This document shows, piece after piece, positions 35,555 to 47,555 of a DNA stretch of 64,000 nt. The stretch covers positions 410,748 through 474,747 of the forward strand of contig JAFCMP010000023.1 in assembly GCA_017506865.1 (NCBI GenBank), read 5' to 3'. Positions within the stretch are counted from its first letter, which is position 1. Every line of letters starts with the position of its first letter. Both the position numbers and the translations under genes were made by a program. The stretch is from Tribonema minus. Lineage: Eukaryota; Sar; Xanthophyceae; Tribonematales; Tribonemataceae. The notes beneath the pieces were generated by a model. The model saw only the letters and a program-made list of their open reading frames with translations. It searched no databases and was not told where the DNA came from.

Positions 35555-35627
35555 GGACGGTTAGGGGATTCGAACCCCTGACCCCGACAACCCGAATGTC
35601 AGATCCTAACCGCTAGACCAAACCGTC
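35555..35627 (-). tRNA. tRNA-Pro (anticodon CGG)
   Basis: A 73-nt cloverleaf can be drawn by hand. The acceptor stem GACGGTT pairs with AACCGTC and the discriminator is C, as in eukaryotic tRNA-Pro. The A box lies in the D arm (TGGTCTAGCGG). The anticodon stem TGACA/TGTCG carries the loop TTCGGGT with anticodon CGG at 35592-35594. The T arm AGGGG-TTCGAAT-CCCCT contains the B box. A TTTTT terminator lies 3 nt beyond the 3' end (35547-35551). There is no intron. Confidence 0.92.
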
Positions 35628-35970
35628 TCGTGTTGATGCTGAGGATGTTTTTCAAAAGCTATAGCACACAAAGCGAGTTCTGGGTGCCAAACTCCCACAA
35701 CACTTACATGTAGCACACAGCTGCAGCTGCATACTGCATCGTGTGGCCGGCCTTCCTGGGCTGCTGCAACCGACAGCACATGAACGCACACCACCTTGTG
35801 CGCTTCGGCCACGAGGTGCAACGGCACCTGAGTGCACAGCACCCCCGAGCGCTGCCGCTCGCTGCAGCGCGCTGTAGTGCGGCACGCTGTTGAACACTGC
35901 CCGTGCACCAGTGTTGCGCTCTCGGTGCTGGGTGCACCGCACTTCTGCATGCTGCCGCGCGCCACAGCTA

Positions 35971-36065
35971 GCAAGGCGCCATGGTGCACGGCAGCGCGCT
36001 GGTGCGCGGCAGCGCGCTGCGGTGTACCATGCAGCAGCGCGCTGCCATGCACCATGGCGCCTTGC
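35971..36065. repeat. Near-perfect hairpin with 31-bp arms
   Basis: The arms 35971-36001 and 36035-36065 are complementary over 31 bp with one mismatch and enclose a 33-base loop. The surrounding 250 bp repeats GCAGCGCGCTG several times. It is bracketed by a direct repeat, CACCTGAGTGCACAGCACC, at about 35825 and 36084. No coding frame is convincing. A transcript across it would form a strong stem. Confidence 0.9.
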
Positions 36066-36660
36066 GTTCAGATGGCGAAGCACCTGAGTGCACAGCACCG
36101 TAGTCTAGTGACCACCGCTGCCTCGATGTGCGCTAACTTGAGGAACCCGAGAAGCACACGTGACAGAGTCCAGCGGGCAGAGCAGGTGGATACAGCTGAT
36201 GTGGAGGGATGGTTCACTACTTCCAAGGACTGTGTTGATCATCTTAGCTGTCTCTGGCCACAGCAATGAAAAGTGAGCAATGAGATACCAAACACGTTGA
36301 TGCAAGCCAGGAGCACAAGGACACATGAGTGGTGATGTCTTGCCCTACCCACAACATTTCGAATACACAGATTATAATCATGTCGCCGAATACCAACAGT
36401 TGCTGTAATAGGTAAAGCCCACTGCCAAACGTCTGCACGCAGTTGACGCCGCAGCATGTGAGGCGGACAGCAACATGAAGCGGCTCAATGGAGGTCTGGA
36501 ATCCACGCCTCTGATATTGACATTGTGAACTGGAACTGGGACGAGGGCGGCTCACGAAAGGCTCAGCACAGGGGTAGTAGCACCGAGCGCCGGCCAGGTA
36601 CTGAACACATAGGGCACAATAGCACATGAAAACCAACACTTGCAGGCGCAAGGGACCCCG

Positions 36661-39497
36661 TTATGTCAGGTCCACATCGCCGGCGGAGCCCGCGCCCCCG
36701 CCCCCCTCGATGAGCCGCTTGATGGTGACAAGAGTCGTCGTCTTCCACGGGTCCAGCGCCGTGACCTGGTCGTACTCGTACGACGCGGTCGCGAAGGCGT
36801 CGCCGTCGTACGTCTCCATCGCGGCGCACAGGTCCTCCGCGAACTTGCACTCGCGCGACGCGCCGAACGTGAAGTCCACGGACTTGAACTCGTCGAGCTT
36901 GAGGCGCGCGGCGACGCTGTCGTTCGCCGCCATCAGGCACAGGACGGCCTGCTGGAAGTAGCCCTTGGCGTTCATCTGCAGCAGGCGCGTGCTGGTGCAG
37001 CTGCGGCCCAGGTCCTCGAAGATCTTTGCGGCGCCCATGTAGTCCGGCGGCGAGATGAACTTGCTGCTGATCGTCGCCACCTGCGTGAAATGTGCAGAGC
37101 CATGTGCATGCTGTCAACTCATGTGTCTGTGTATGCGAGTCACTTGTACAACACAGTTGTGTGCACGTCAGCAATGCTGAGCACCACGCAGAGCACCAGC
37201 AGTTGATGGAAGACTGTCATGGCGGGCGATGCATCAGTGCAACACTTGTGTTCTAGGGCAGTGCCATCATCGTGCTGGCTACCCTTAGGGTTTGGCACAG
37301 CACAGCACAGACAACGACAAGGTTACGTGCAGCATTCTCCATCAATGTGTTTGTTAAAAATGAGTGAGAATAGAGTTGCTGGCACTATCAAGCAAGCTTT
37401 GCTACTGAACAGCAGTTGTGTGCAGCCGTTTGGGCACACGCGCTGCGCAACTGTAGTCTGCCTTTCCCTTGCTCTCAGGATGCAATAAGAAATGTCACAC
37501 TGCATCTGCCGCAATGAGAGCCCGAGTGTCAGCTACATCAACTTCAACTTCACATGACGAAAAACACTTGGGGCAATGGACGGCACGTGAGAAGCGCACG
37601 TTGCAAACAGTATCTGCAGACATTCTACATGTAGCACCGCCAGCGTATCACAGCCATACGGACACGTATGATCCACAGCTGACAGTCGGTGGACACAGTC
37701 TAGCAGGAGCTGCATTGCACTTGCAGCACAAGATCATGAGGTGTCATGAGTTACACGCCACTATGCAACTCACAAATCTCAGGTTCGTCCAGCATCCGCT
37801 GTAGTCTATTTCAACAGCATTATTTGGCCAAGGGCCATTCATGTCAAAAGAGCGGTAACAGCAACTTCAATCAGATGCTTCAGGGTTCTGGCAGCACTGC
37901 ATGATGAAGCAGGTAGCAGCAGAGGAAACTGCCGTGACCATGTGCTGCAGCAGGCAATACATCACTCCATGTCAGTGTTTTGTTGCTGCTACAGTGGCCA
38001 ACGTGCTTGCCCTCATCCGCGGGCAATACAATGCTGACCAAAACAACACATATTGCCCAGATGGCAGTGATGTATGAACTACACAGCGTGCGAGATAACA
38101 AAGGTCACAATCATCGCCATTCTGTGCGGAGCCAGCGACACTTGCCATCGTTCTGTTAGATAGTATTGGTAGCAAAAGTGAGTGCGTTGTGTTAATGACT
38201 CATGCATGCGGAAGTGCCCCGTGCATTCGATGTAGCTCACCAGAACAGGGGCTGCATGCTTGCAGTGTTATGCGTTTGCATACGGGTTAAACGCACTGTT
38301 GCTGCACCTACACCACCAACATCATTTCCATGCGCAACTGCTGCGAACCAACACGTCCTGGCTGCTTCGTGTTCATGTGAAGCCGATGATACTCGTCTTA
38401 TACAATTCGACACTGGTGCGTACATGAGGTGCGTGCTACGTGAAGTTTATGAATCTTCACTTCGTATAGTGCCCTTATGGCACATCAATACCTCTGTGTC
38501 CCTGGATTACAACGATGTGAAGCGGTCCCCAGTGACTTACGCAAGACGCTGGTGCCTCTTGCGATTCACTCTCAATGGAGCAGCACAGTGCTCATCCTTA
38601 GGCGCTGTGTTTGCAGTGGACCAAAGAAGCAGATTGGTGTCTGGGATACATTGGTGGATGTCATGATTCTTGCTGGCAGATTGTACAACCTCATTTCTCA
38701 CTGCGGATGGAGCAGTGAGCTCGACATTGTGGGAGTCGGTTAGGGGGCCACTAGCCTAGCTAATGCAATTTTCCCTGGTTGCAAACACCAAATGTCCAAT
38801 AAGATATGTGTATGTTTCTCTGCTCTGCGCGCACCTTTATCAGACACGCGTTTGCTGATTGCGTGGAGTTCTCCCCATTGAAGTAGTCTGCTGCCATCTG
38901 GAAGCAATCTCTTGCATCTGGGTAATTGGCATCCGCTTCGTACACCTCCCCAACGTCCTTGAGCAGCTTCGCCGCCTGCGAAAATCTCCCCATCTCCGTG
39001 TAGTGCGTTATTGCGCTGCGCATCGCCCCAATTGACTCCGCTGGATACGATTCCTTGTAGCACTTCCCGGCTTCCATGAATGCGCTGGCTGCCTCGTGTG
39101 CACTGGCGCACTTCTCATGCATGGAGGCCACACGCATGTATGTGTCCCCCGCCTCCTTCAGCTTGCGCGCCACTTTGAAGCAGTTGGCTGCCTTTGCGAA
39201 CTTCTCCGCTGCGTCCTCGTACTTCTGTGGGCTCAGGAACCGAGCAGAAAAAACAGGTTGGTAAACGACTTGCCAACAAAAAGCACATCACGTGACGGTT
39301 GGCGCCATGAATTCTGGCTGGCTCGGAGCAAAAGCAAGAAGCGCAGCATATTGTGTGTAGGTGCTTCATGAAGGAGCCGTATTCACCTGTGTATTGCTGC
39401 CCAACAGTGAGCCGAAGAGCGATTTCTTGTTGAGGACCTTCTCCCCTTCTTCCAACAAGGCCCTAGCTTTGTTTTCCTGGTCTCCAAATGCCGCCAT
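36661..39497 (-). CDS. Alpha-SNAP (soluble NSF attachment protein), three exons
   Basis: Alpha-SNAP bridges SNARE complexes to the ATPase NSF (Sec18) so that SNAREs are disassembled after membrane fusion. Exons on the minus strand: 39497-39387, 39224-38835, 37080-36661. The frame closes at 306 aa, slightly longer than the usual 290. Exon 1 encodes ENKARALLEEGEKVL. Exon 2 encodes the helical-repeat core, including KYEDAAEKFAKAANCFKVAR, YMRVASMHEK and ARDCFQMAADYFN. Exon 3 has the family signature SRECKFAEDLCAAMETYDGD, then EYDQVTALDPWKTTTLVTIK, and ends in a Gly-rich acidic tail. The penultimate Leu typical of the extreme C-terminus is followed here by T. It is divergent with Vps24, with 307 bp between starts. 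Confidence 0.92.
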
Positions 39498-39804
39498 GTT
39501 ATAACTCTGGAGAGGCCTTACTGCCGGCCCAGCGCAGCGTTGTGTGTTCAGCGCAAAAAAGCGTTCCAAAAAGTTTCCAAGCATCGCGGCTCAACGCGCC
39601 TGCTAGCGCCTATACCCGGACAGCAACTGTCAATCCGATCGGAGCAGCGCCGTCGCGGGGGGCCAAAGAGCAGCAGGCCTCTCAACTGTAGCTATATTTT
39701 ACAGTGTTGCCGTACCACCGTTGCATCAGCACAGCAACGAGGTGTGAGCAGGTCTAACAGCAGCAGAGAACTGTTCTTGGATACACACCCGAGGGTCAGC
39801 AAGC
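39498..39804. promoter_or_regulatory. Bidirectional promoter region alpha-SNAP / Vps24
   Basis: The two start codons are 307 bp apart and divergent. The segment is GC-rich, with an AT-rich patch (AGCTATATTTTACAG, about 39690) that could serve as a TATA-like element for one side. The promoter role is inferred from gene arrangement only. Confidence 0.45.
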
Positions 39805-41430
39805 ATGCGTTTGTTTGGCGCAAAGAAGGTCGATCCGCAGGAGCAGGCCAAGGAATGGAACAGGACTATGAACAGGGAGATTCGCACAATAGAGCGGCAA
39901 ATCAAGTCCATGGACAACGAGGAGGCCAAGCTTGTGAGGGACATCAAAAAGCTGGCCAAAGAAGGGAGCAGAAACGAGAGAGCAGTGCGCGTACTGGCGA
40001 GGCAGATGGTCACACTGCGCCAGACCAAAACGCGCATGTACGAGGGCAAGGTGCAGATCCACAGCGTCCAGATGCAGCTGAAGAATCAGCTGGCGCTGGT
40101 GAAGGTGACAGGGTGTTTGAGCAAGAGCACCGAGGTGATGCAGATGATGGGCAAGCTTGTGAGCATACCGGAGCTGCAGGCGACTATGACAGACCTGGCG
40201 CGGGAGATGGAGAGGGCTGGGCTGACGGAGGAGATATTGGGTGATGCCATGGAAGATGTGAGTGCTCAGCTCTCGCTGCCACGCTGCTTTCAGTCAGCTG
40301 CGTGCGAGCCAGAGGCCATTGAGTAGTTTGGTGCTTGCAAGGACTTATGTATGAGTGTACGTGTCTTCCAGCAATTTACCAATTTTGTTATCCGTGCACG
40401 ACACACTGTTCATCAGGCCCGTAGCTATGACTGATTGGATTTTTGAGCACGCACTCACCATGGCTGCAACGACTTGAGGCAATCTGAAGTCTGAGATGCT
40501 GTTGGGGCATCACACGCACTTCATGACTTGCGCCCGAGCGGCTCAAAATGCTTCAAACCGCAGTATCTACGTTGCTGATGAGTGTCAATTCGTTGAATGT
40601 ATCCCGCAACACATGAAGATCACAGTCTCAACAAACAAGTGATGTCAGAATGAGGTTATGCACACGTGTGCACACAGTGCCTGCACGAAATCCAATGCGC
40701 TGAGCATCATGTATTGCTCTGCATGTGCCCTTGCTACACAATGTCGTGTACCTCGCATCGGTAGCCACTGACAGATATGAGAGTTCAGCAGCACAGTCGA
40801 CAAGCCGCGAAGCATATTTGAAAGTGCTGATATGGTGACTGTTGCCTGTCACTGCAAACCTGCTTGAATCTTCAATGCAATTCAACACCAGCATGTGATT
40901 GCATACCATGTCGTTTGTAATGGCCAGAAGAGAGTCACGTGTCAGCTTCACAGAGTTTGAATGCACAGGTGGCTCGAACAACGTACATATACTGCAGTCA
41001 GAGCAGGTGGACAGGTCCGCAGGGCTGAGCTCATGTGCATGTGCTGCATCGTTTAAATGCCTATGGCCACTTCATGCACAGTATCGTGGCCTGCGTTGGT
41101 GCACAGCAATTCGTTGTCACAGGTCTCACACTCTGTGCTGGCAGCAATTGCCGCAGCAGGTGTTTCATCTCGCATACCGTCAGACACACAACTTACGTTC
41201 TCTGCGTGCTTGTCCGACCACAGACGATGGGGACCAACGAGGACGAAGTAGACCAGGAAGTGGAGAAGGTGTTGGCGGAGATCACCGCTACCACGATGGC
41301 GGGGGCAGAGGAGGCGCCTGTTGGCGAACCGCAAGTGCAGGTCGCAGAGCAGGAGCAAGTGCCTGCAGAAGCAGAGCAAGAAGACCCGGCTGAGCTGGCC
41401 AGCATGAAGGCGCGATTACAAAGCCTGTAG
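39805..41430 (+). CDS. VPS24: ESCRT-III subunit Vps24/CHMP3, two exons
   Basis: Vps24 co-assembles with Vps2 and Snf7 on endosomal membranes for multivesicular body sorting and membrane scission. Exons: 39805-40257 and 41224-41430, frame intact, 219 aa, the usual family length. The N-terminus MRLFGAKKVDPQEQAKEWNR matches Vps24. A basic helical hairpin follows (IRTIERQIKSMDNEEAKLVR, then LARQMVTLRQTKTRMYEGK). The acidic C-terminal half, with EDEVDQEVEKVLAEITA, ends ELASMKARLQSL, a MIT-interacting motif that would bind Vps4. Intron 1 is nearly 1 kb. Read-through of the donor gives an alternative, non-conserved tail ending at 40326, which I consider an artefact. Confidence 0.93.
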
Positions 41431-41975
41431 CGTGCCGCTGCGCGCCTCAAGCAGATGATTACATACAAGCAGAGCGGTTATGAGTCTCTTTAGCTTCCAG
41501 AACCTGGACAAGGCATGTATACAGAGAAGGGGGTGTATCATACTTCACTGTGACAATATGATGACACATCGACATAACGTTATAAAGGTAGTGTTGCTGC
41601 GCTGGCTCGTGCTGCTGCTTGATTTACACTCTGATTGATTCAGCATCTTGTGGCTCGAGCTACCCTATGGTGCCCTTTCTGAAATGAATGAAAAACACTT
41701 AGGCGCCCGCTTGCAACTTCTTTCAGCATGTTTTCTGCCAGCCTAGCTCAACGAAAGTGTCTGCCTTACTATGATCAGCATCGCGGTGGTATAGGCCCAA
41801 TTGTGTTCTCATGTCTGACTGTTAGCTTCATATGACTGGGCAGCAGGGTCTATACCACATGAATACAACAAGGAGGCCCCCCCCGCCAATTATCGCGAGT
41901 GCCATAAAACGAGTGCGCTTGGCTTTTGTGGCTCGCACAGGTAAACTTTTGCGTCGCTGCAGCCGCCAAGACAAC

Positions 41976-43661
41976 ATGGGTGCCTACAAGTACATGGAGG
42001 AGCTGTGGCGCAAGAAGCAGAGCGACGTGCTCCGCTTCTTGCTGCGTGTGCGCGCCTGGGAGTACAGGCAGCTGCCAAAGGTGTACAAGTGCACAAAGCC
42101 TACCCGCACAGACAAAGCGCACCGTCTGGGCTACAAGGCGAAGCAGGTGAGCGCTTACATGTAACCAAGGCAAGCATGATCGCGCTTGCCACAGGTCTGC
42201 TGTGCGCTCTAGTGTGCTGTGTGAAATTCTCACTCATACAGTTCAGGCAATCTACGAAGGCAGCGGCAGTTGTCGCAAGCAAAACTCTTCGGCGATGTGC
42301 GCGGTCGAGACAGTGCTCCTTCATGTCTACTGCACATTAAGTCCCCCCACTCTTACCACCATGCTCGGCGCACAAGTTGCACAAAATATCTCATCGACAT
42401 AGTGATCAGCATAGCCAAATTCAGGACTTGGGTTGTGTCTTCTGCTCATGTACAGTTTGGCGCATTATTTTGCAGATGTGATCTTGATTGGATGTTGCGC
42501 GCATTCTTCACTTACTTCGACACGAAGTGCCTGCACCAGATGCACGACCGAGACCTGCATGTACCAGGCTTTTCTACCCCCCCACCAACCCAAGGAGCGC
42601 TGGCCAATCTCACGCTGCTCAACTTGCACCTGTGATCCCCAATGTCCAACAGGGTTACTCAGTATTCCGCGTGGCTGTCAGGCGCGGTGGCCGCAAGCGC
42701 CCCAACTACAAGGGCATTGTGTACGGGAAGCCCAAGAACCAGGGTATCACACAGTTGAAGTTTGTGCGCTCACTGCGGTCGGTCGCGGAGGAGCGCGCGG
42801 GGGCCAAGTGCGCGAACATGCGTGTGCTCAACTCATACTGGGTGAACCAGGATGCTACATACAAGTATTACGAGGTGCGTGCGATTGAGGCTCCGGTGTG
42901 ATTGACCGCGCATAAGTCGAATGCAGTCCATGATTGCTTGCACCACTCGAAGTGCACTGCGCTCACGTGCATGCGGTCCTCTGCTGCCGTCTTGTACACT
43001 GAGGGGCATGGTGCATATCGTCCATGTGCATCAGCTGGGGGGCAATCAACGCCACCCAGACTGCACTGCGCTCAAGTGCGCACAGTTCTCTGCGACCATC
43101 GCGTTCACGATGCTCCATCTGCCTGCGGCTGCTACCGTCTACATGGTTTGTTGCCATGCATCATGTTTGTGTTGCGCATGTGGTTTGTTGCCATAGATCA
43201 TTTGTGTGTTGGGCGCGCGCAACTACACAGAAAGGATGACGGCACTGCGATACGGACAGCTACGCCTCCTTCTGCATGAGGTGTCTGTCTCAGCATACTA
43301 CTACGACTTGCAAGCCGCACATGTTATCAGCTGGCGCAGCAGTCCTGCTGCATAGCTTCTGTGGCATCACACCTGGGGCCTTGACGTGGGGTCTGACCAC
43401 ACCTCTACTCTTCTCTCGCTGCACGCCTGCGCGCAGGTTATACTGGTGGACCCCCAGCACAAGGCCATCCGCAACGACTCGCGTATTAACTGGATCGCCA
43501 AGCCCGTCATGAAGCACCGCGAGTGCCGCGGCCTCACCAGCGCCGGCCGCACCAGCAGAGGCCTGCGCAAGAGCGGCCACCGCGCAAACAACATTATCGG
43601 CGGCTCGCACCGCGCGGCTTGGCGGAAGCGCAACACGCTGTCGCTGCGGCGCTACCGCTGA
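41976..43661 (+). CDS. RPL15: 60S ribosomal protein L15 (eL15), three exons
   Basis: This is a structural protein of the cytosolic large ribosomal subunit that binds 28S rRNA. Exons: 41976-42146, 42653-42874, 43437-43661, encoding 205 aa against the usual 204. The start [20 protein letters not shown], the middle [38 protein letters not shown] and the C-terminal [20 protein letters not shown] and [16 protein letters not shown] are strongly conserved. All splice junctions fall at codon boundaries. Frames read through the donors give non-conserved tails and are rejected. The short distance to Vps24 on the same strand leaves about 545 bp for terminator and promoter. Confidence 0.97.
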
Positions 43662-44312
43662 GCGCGCCGCCCCTCGCTGCCGCCGCGTAACCCAGTACAT
43701 TTACTGGGGGCTCGGTACATTTACCGGGCGCGCGCGGCGGCGGCGCGGCAGCAAATGTATTTCCTCGATTGTAGCACACACGCTTTGTGCTGGGTTTGTG
43801 TCAACGCGTCTGCGCTTCTGCTTTCGCTTGTGTGCTGTGGTTGTGCGTGGCGAGGATGCAACATCTGAATGTGTGTTGATCATGCCACTGCTGGGGTTGT
43901 TTGTAGCTGCGGTGAATGCCATGTACGATAAGCCAATGCCACGTACGATAAGTCAAGCATGCTCTGCACACAAACTGTGTAGCGCCACGGATGCTGAGCT
44001 CATGAGGCAAATGCAAGGGTCAAGTGCTTGAAACCATGGTGACATGAGGCAGTGGTGTCATGAAACATGTCCGGAGCATACTGTGCTTTCACCAGAACAG
44101 ATCAGCGCTGTTGTGTTGGGAATTATTTGACAGCAGCCCCCCCCCCAGGTGAGTTTTTAGCACCTCTGATCTTCCAGCAGGAATGTCAACTTCGAAGTTT
44201 CGGAGCCGTAGAAAAAAGAGAAAAAACACACACACCCACTCTCTACACACTCTCTCTAGTTACAAGGTCTCCTTACGCTGTTCACGTCTGGTACTGCGGG
44301 CTTGGTTGCACG
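43662..44312. other. Intergenic spacer
   Basis: This stretch holds the L15 3' flank, with a short imperfect duplication (CAGTACATTTACTGGGGGCT then GGTACATTTACCGGG) near 43694-43730. It also holds the upstream region of the next gene, including TGTCAACTTCGAAGTTTC near 44184. No other gene is seen. Confidence 0.5.
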
Positions 44313-46446
44313 ATGGAAGACTGGAAGCTGCAGCAGCTGCATGACACGCTAGCGAAGCTACGGCCGACCGGCAATCATGGCTTGGGATCTCGTAGCCAGA
44401 CCACCGGCATCGGCCATGCTCACCGCGACAATGGCCTGCCCAAGAACGGTAAGCTGCCCTTTTTTTGTCACTTGCGGTTGTGGCAACTGGCTGTCGGTTG
44501 GCCCTGCAGCTTCTGGCCTGTGATCAAGGTGTTTACACCAGCAGCCAGAGAGGTGCGCAATGTCCGCATGCGGAGCGCCAGAGTGCAGTCCTGATGCCTT
44601 CCTGAAGTAGGCCATGCCATCTTCATTCTACTCTGGGCGCTTGTGTAGCTCTGTAACTCACACCACGCAGCGACATTGCGACAGGGACGGGCACAGCTGA
44701 CCGTGTGGCTCACAGTATCGAGGCTCCTCGCGAGACTCTGCTGTGCAGCCCTGGCCAGTGATATTGCCCTGAACCCTTACTATCTGCTGCAATATAAAGT
44801 TGCTTTGCTGAGAAGCAAAGCTCTTGCCCGTGTTGAGTAAGCTCAGGCACCCAACCTCACTGCCTGGGCATAATTGATCGGGAGAACATCAACCAAGGAT
44901 TGCATGGCACTGGCCTGCCGCATGACGTGCCAAGTGATTCCACATGAAGTTTGCCGTCTGCTGCTCAGTGTCACACGGCTGCTATGTCCGATGCTCTTTC
45001 ATGCTTTGTGCAGGCCTGTACAGCTTCTTTGTGAGAGAGGGACACTTCAAGAAGAAGTTTGCAGACAGTGACGATGACAGCGACACTGCAGAGGCCGCCA
45101 AGAAAAAGGCCAAGAAGGACAAGAAGAAAAAGAAGAAGGAGCGAAAGAGCAGTCCTGAACCCTCAGAGCCCGCCCTCAACGGCACAAATGGCGCAGCGGA
45201 GGCACCTGTGGAGTCATCCAAGAAGCGCAAGCGGCAGCGGAGCGAGACCACAGCCATCCTAGTTGAGACTGCCGCTGCTGCGGAGGAAGCTGGTGATACT
45301 GCTGCAGATCCAGTAGCGGCCAAGCAAGCACGAAAGGAGGCAAAAAAGCAGGCCAAGAAAGAGCAGAGAGCTGCGGCGGCGGCGGCAGCAGCAGCGGCGG
45401 CAGCAGCAGTCGCTGATGCGGCTTCAGCGGCGGAGGCGGCGCCGGCCATGCAGAATGGCAGCAGTGGCACACCTGCGGAAAGCGCTGCGACATCATCAAA
45501 GAAACGTAAGCGGCAGCGGGACGCTGCACCCGCAGGCGCGCTTGCTGACGGTTCTGCGGCGGCAGAAGCTGACGTCACACTCGCAGCGGATGCGGCATCA
45601 GCAGAAAAGCCGGCGAAAAAGCAACGGAAGAAGGACAAGACGACAGCAGCAGCAGCTCCGGAAACGGCAGTACCAGACGCAGCAGCAGTACCAGGCGCGG
45701 AAATACCTTCTGAGGCAGCTGATGGTGCGGCAGCAAGCGAGAAACGATCCAAGAAGCACAAAAAGAAGGCGGCGGCGGCAGCAGCTGCAGCGTCAGCAGG
45801 TGTGACAGCAGAGCTGGCGGCACCAGAACCTGAGGCGGCGGCAGCAGCAGCGGCAGCAGTGCCGGCATCAGACAATAAGGCCCGCAAAAAGGACAAGAAG
45901 AACAACGCAGCAGCAGCAGCAGCGGCTGCGGGCGCTGCGCCAGCGACTGTCACGGCTTCATCAGCAGCAGCGGAAGCTCCGGCTGGCGAGCCAGTCGATA
46001 CGGCTTCCAAGACCGCCAAGGTCAAGCGCTCGAAGGACCGTCCTGCTGCTGCCGATCCAGCAGACAATTCGCCAGCGTCTGATGTAAATGGAGCTATTCT
46101 CGAATTTAAGAGCGGGAAGGGCAAAAAGCGGCAGCGCGAAGAGCCGGCGGCCGCTGCAGTTGACACCATACCCGTAGCAGCAGTAGCAGCAGATGTTAGT
46201 GGGCAAGCAGAGCAGGCGGTGGGTTCGCCAAGCGCAGTAGACAAAGCAGCAGCGAAAGCTGCCAAGAAGGCTGCCAAAAAGAGTAAGAAGAAGGGGGCTG
46301 ATGATGTGGAGGTGCAAGGGGGCGGTGGTTCAGGTGCCTCTGTTGTCGAGCCTCCGGCATCACTGCCTGCAGCAGAAGGCGCGTTTCCATCAACTGGTGA
46401 AGGTAGCAGTAAGAAAGGCAAGAAGGCAAAGAAGAGCAAGCAATGA
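44313..46446 (+). CDS. Lys/Ala-rich, probably nucleolar protein, two exons
   Basis: I do not recognise the family with confidence. Exons 44313-44448 and 45014-46446 join in frame to give 522 aa. The N-terminal 75 residues look folded and include HGLGSRSQTTGIGHAHRDNG and GLYSFFVREGHFKKKFADSD. The Gly spacing and TGIGH are loosely reminiscent of G-patch proteins such as GPATCH4, but this is weak. The rest is low complexity: long KKKAKKDKKKKKKERK-type runs, repeated SSKKRKRQR blocks (at least three) alternating with poly-Ala, and an end in KKGKKAKKSKQ. The repeated basic clusters resemble nucleolar localisation signals, so a role in ribosome biogenesis is an inference. The ATG at 44313 is the first in frame that precedes the conserved-looking part. 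Confidence 0.6.
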
Positions 46447-47555
46447 CACGATGCTTGTGCCGCTGTGCAATAATGTATGCACAACTCTACGAGTTATTGT
46501 CTCTTGTGGCTTTTGTTTGACTTGCGCAAAGGTCATTGTTTGCATGCTTTGTTGACACCAGTTTATGCTCACATGTCCATGTCTCTGCGTCGACGTGGTA
46601 TGCTACAGAATTTAGCAGATTTCATGAAAGTGCAGACGCCTGTGGCGTTCCAATGAGCCATTGCAAACCTCAGCGCGTTGAAGTGTCAGGGTTTGGCGCC
46701 ATCAAGTCAGCAGTTGTGTCAGCTGCTTCGCATTCGTGCTGCATCACGTGCTCATTCAAATAACAGGCAGGGTTGTTACAGCGTGCATGTTCCATGGCAA
46801 GTGTCCATTCTTGATATACGTTGTGCATTGTTGAAGTCGTGCTTGTTGAAGTAGTACAGAGCACTTGTTAACTTGAGGTACGCACCAATCGAGTGTGGGT
46901 CTTAGAGTCGTAAACACTCTGTCACAAGTGTGATTCATCGCACCACGCTTTGTAGAGAGAAATGAGCGCCAACTTCATCGCACCACGCTTTGTAGAGAGA
47001 AATGAGCGCCAACATGCACTGTGCGCATGCCTTCATTCTATTTGACAGTCTTACTTCTAGGGTAGGTACAGTAAATGATGCATTTCCATGCAGTGAACTC
47101 GCCAGCAATATGCGGGGCTAGTGATCAAAGTCTTGGTCAATGACATCAAGTCAGCACCATGATGCAGCAGTGCTCAACAGGTACCCGTCACCCCATGTCC
47201 ACACGGAACCATGGACTTGAGAGACAGCGAGCATGAGCACCAAAAAGACTTTAAAAGGCATGCATGCCCCCCCCCCCCCCCCCCGCCATGCCACACACAC
47301 ACACAAACACGTGGACGCCGCCGCCGCCGCCTCAGAGAGTGCGCTTCAAGCGTTCCCAATGACCGTTCCATTAATGCACCTCATTTCACTCTCGCAGTCC
47401 TTCAACATTGAAGTCCGGCTCGCGCAGCCCTGACAACTTGCACACGCGCAAACACACCACAGGCGCCGGCCGCAAGCGCACCGAAAACACCACTACCACC
47501 ACGGCGAAAGAAGGAAGTAAAAGTTGAAGATCTCATCGACGCCGCCGCGCGGCCG
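46447..47555. other. Convergent intergenic region with tandem duplication
   Basis: This region lies between the nucleolar-type and histidine phosphatase 3' ends. It contains a perfect 40-bp tandem duplication at 46934-47013 and a poly-C tract at 47269-47284. No gene is supported. Confidence 0.6.
46934..47013. repeat. Perfect 40-bp tandem duplication
   Basis: Units 46934-46973 and 46974-47013 are identical (TTCATCGCACCACGCTTTGT and the following 20 bases). Perfect identity in non-coding DNA suggests a recent event or an assembly duplication. Confidence 0.95.

Larger units (their letters stand above)
34860..35627 (-). repeat. Right arm of the large inverted repeat, ending in intact tRNA-Pro
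   Basis: Read on the minus strand, the arm starts with the intact tRNA-Pro gene and continues through the same body as 30667-31500. The match ends near GGTGGCCCTCCAGGGTA and the following GC-rich segment. The arms enclose about 3.3 kb containing the decayed gene. Confidence 0.8.

Noticed and set aside
40258-40326. Vps24 read-through tail ending at 40326
   Set aside because: The donor at 40258 and the exon at 41224 give the conserved acidic C-terminus and MIT-interacting motif; the read-through tail is not conserved.
44982-46484. A 500-codon open frame on the minus strand, Ser/Ala/Phe-rich
   Set aside because: It is the exact antisense of the Lys/Ala-rich gene. The repetitive GC-rich codons keep the opposite frame open, and it has no start context or family features.
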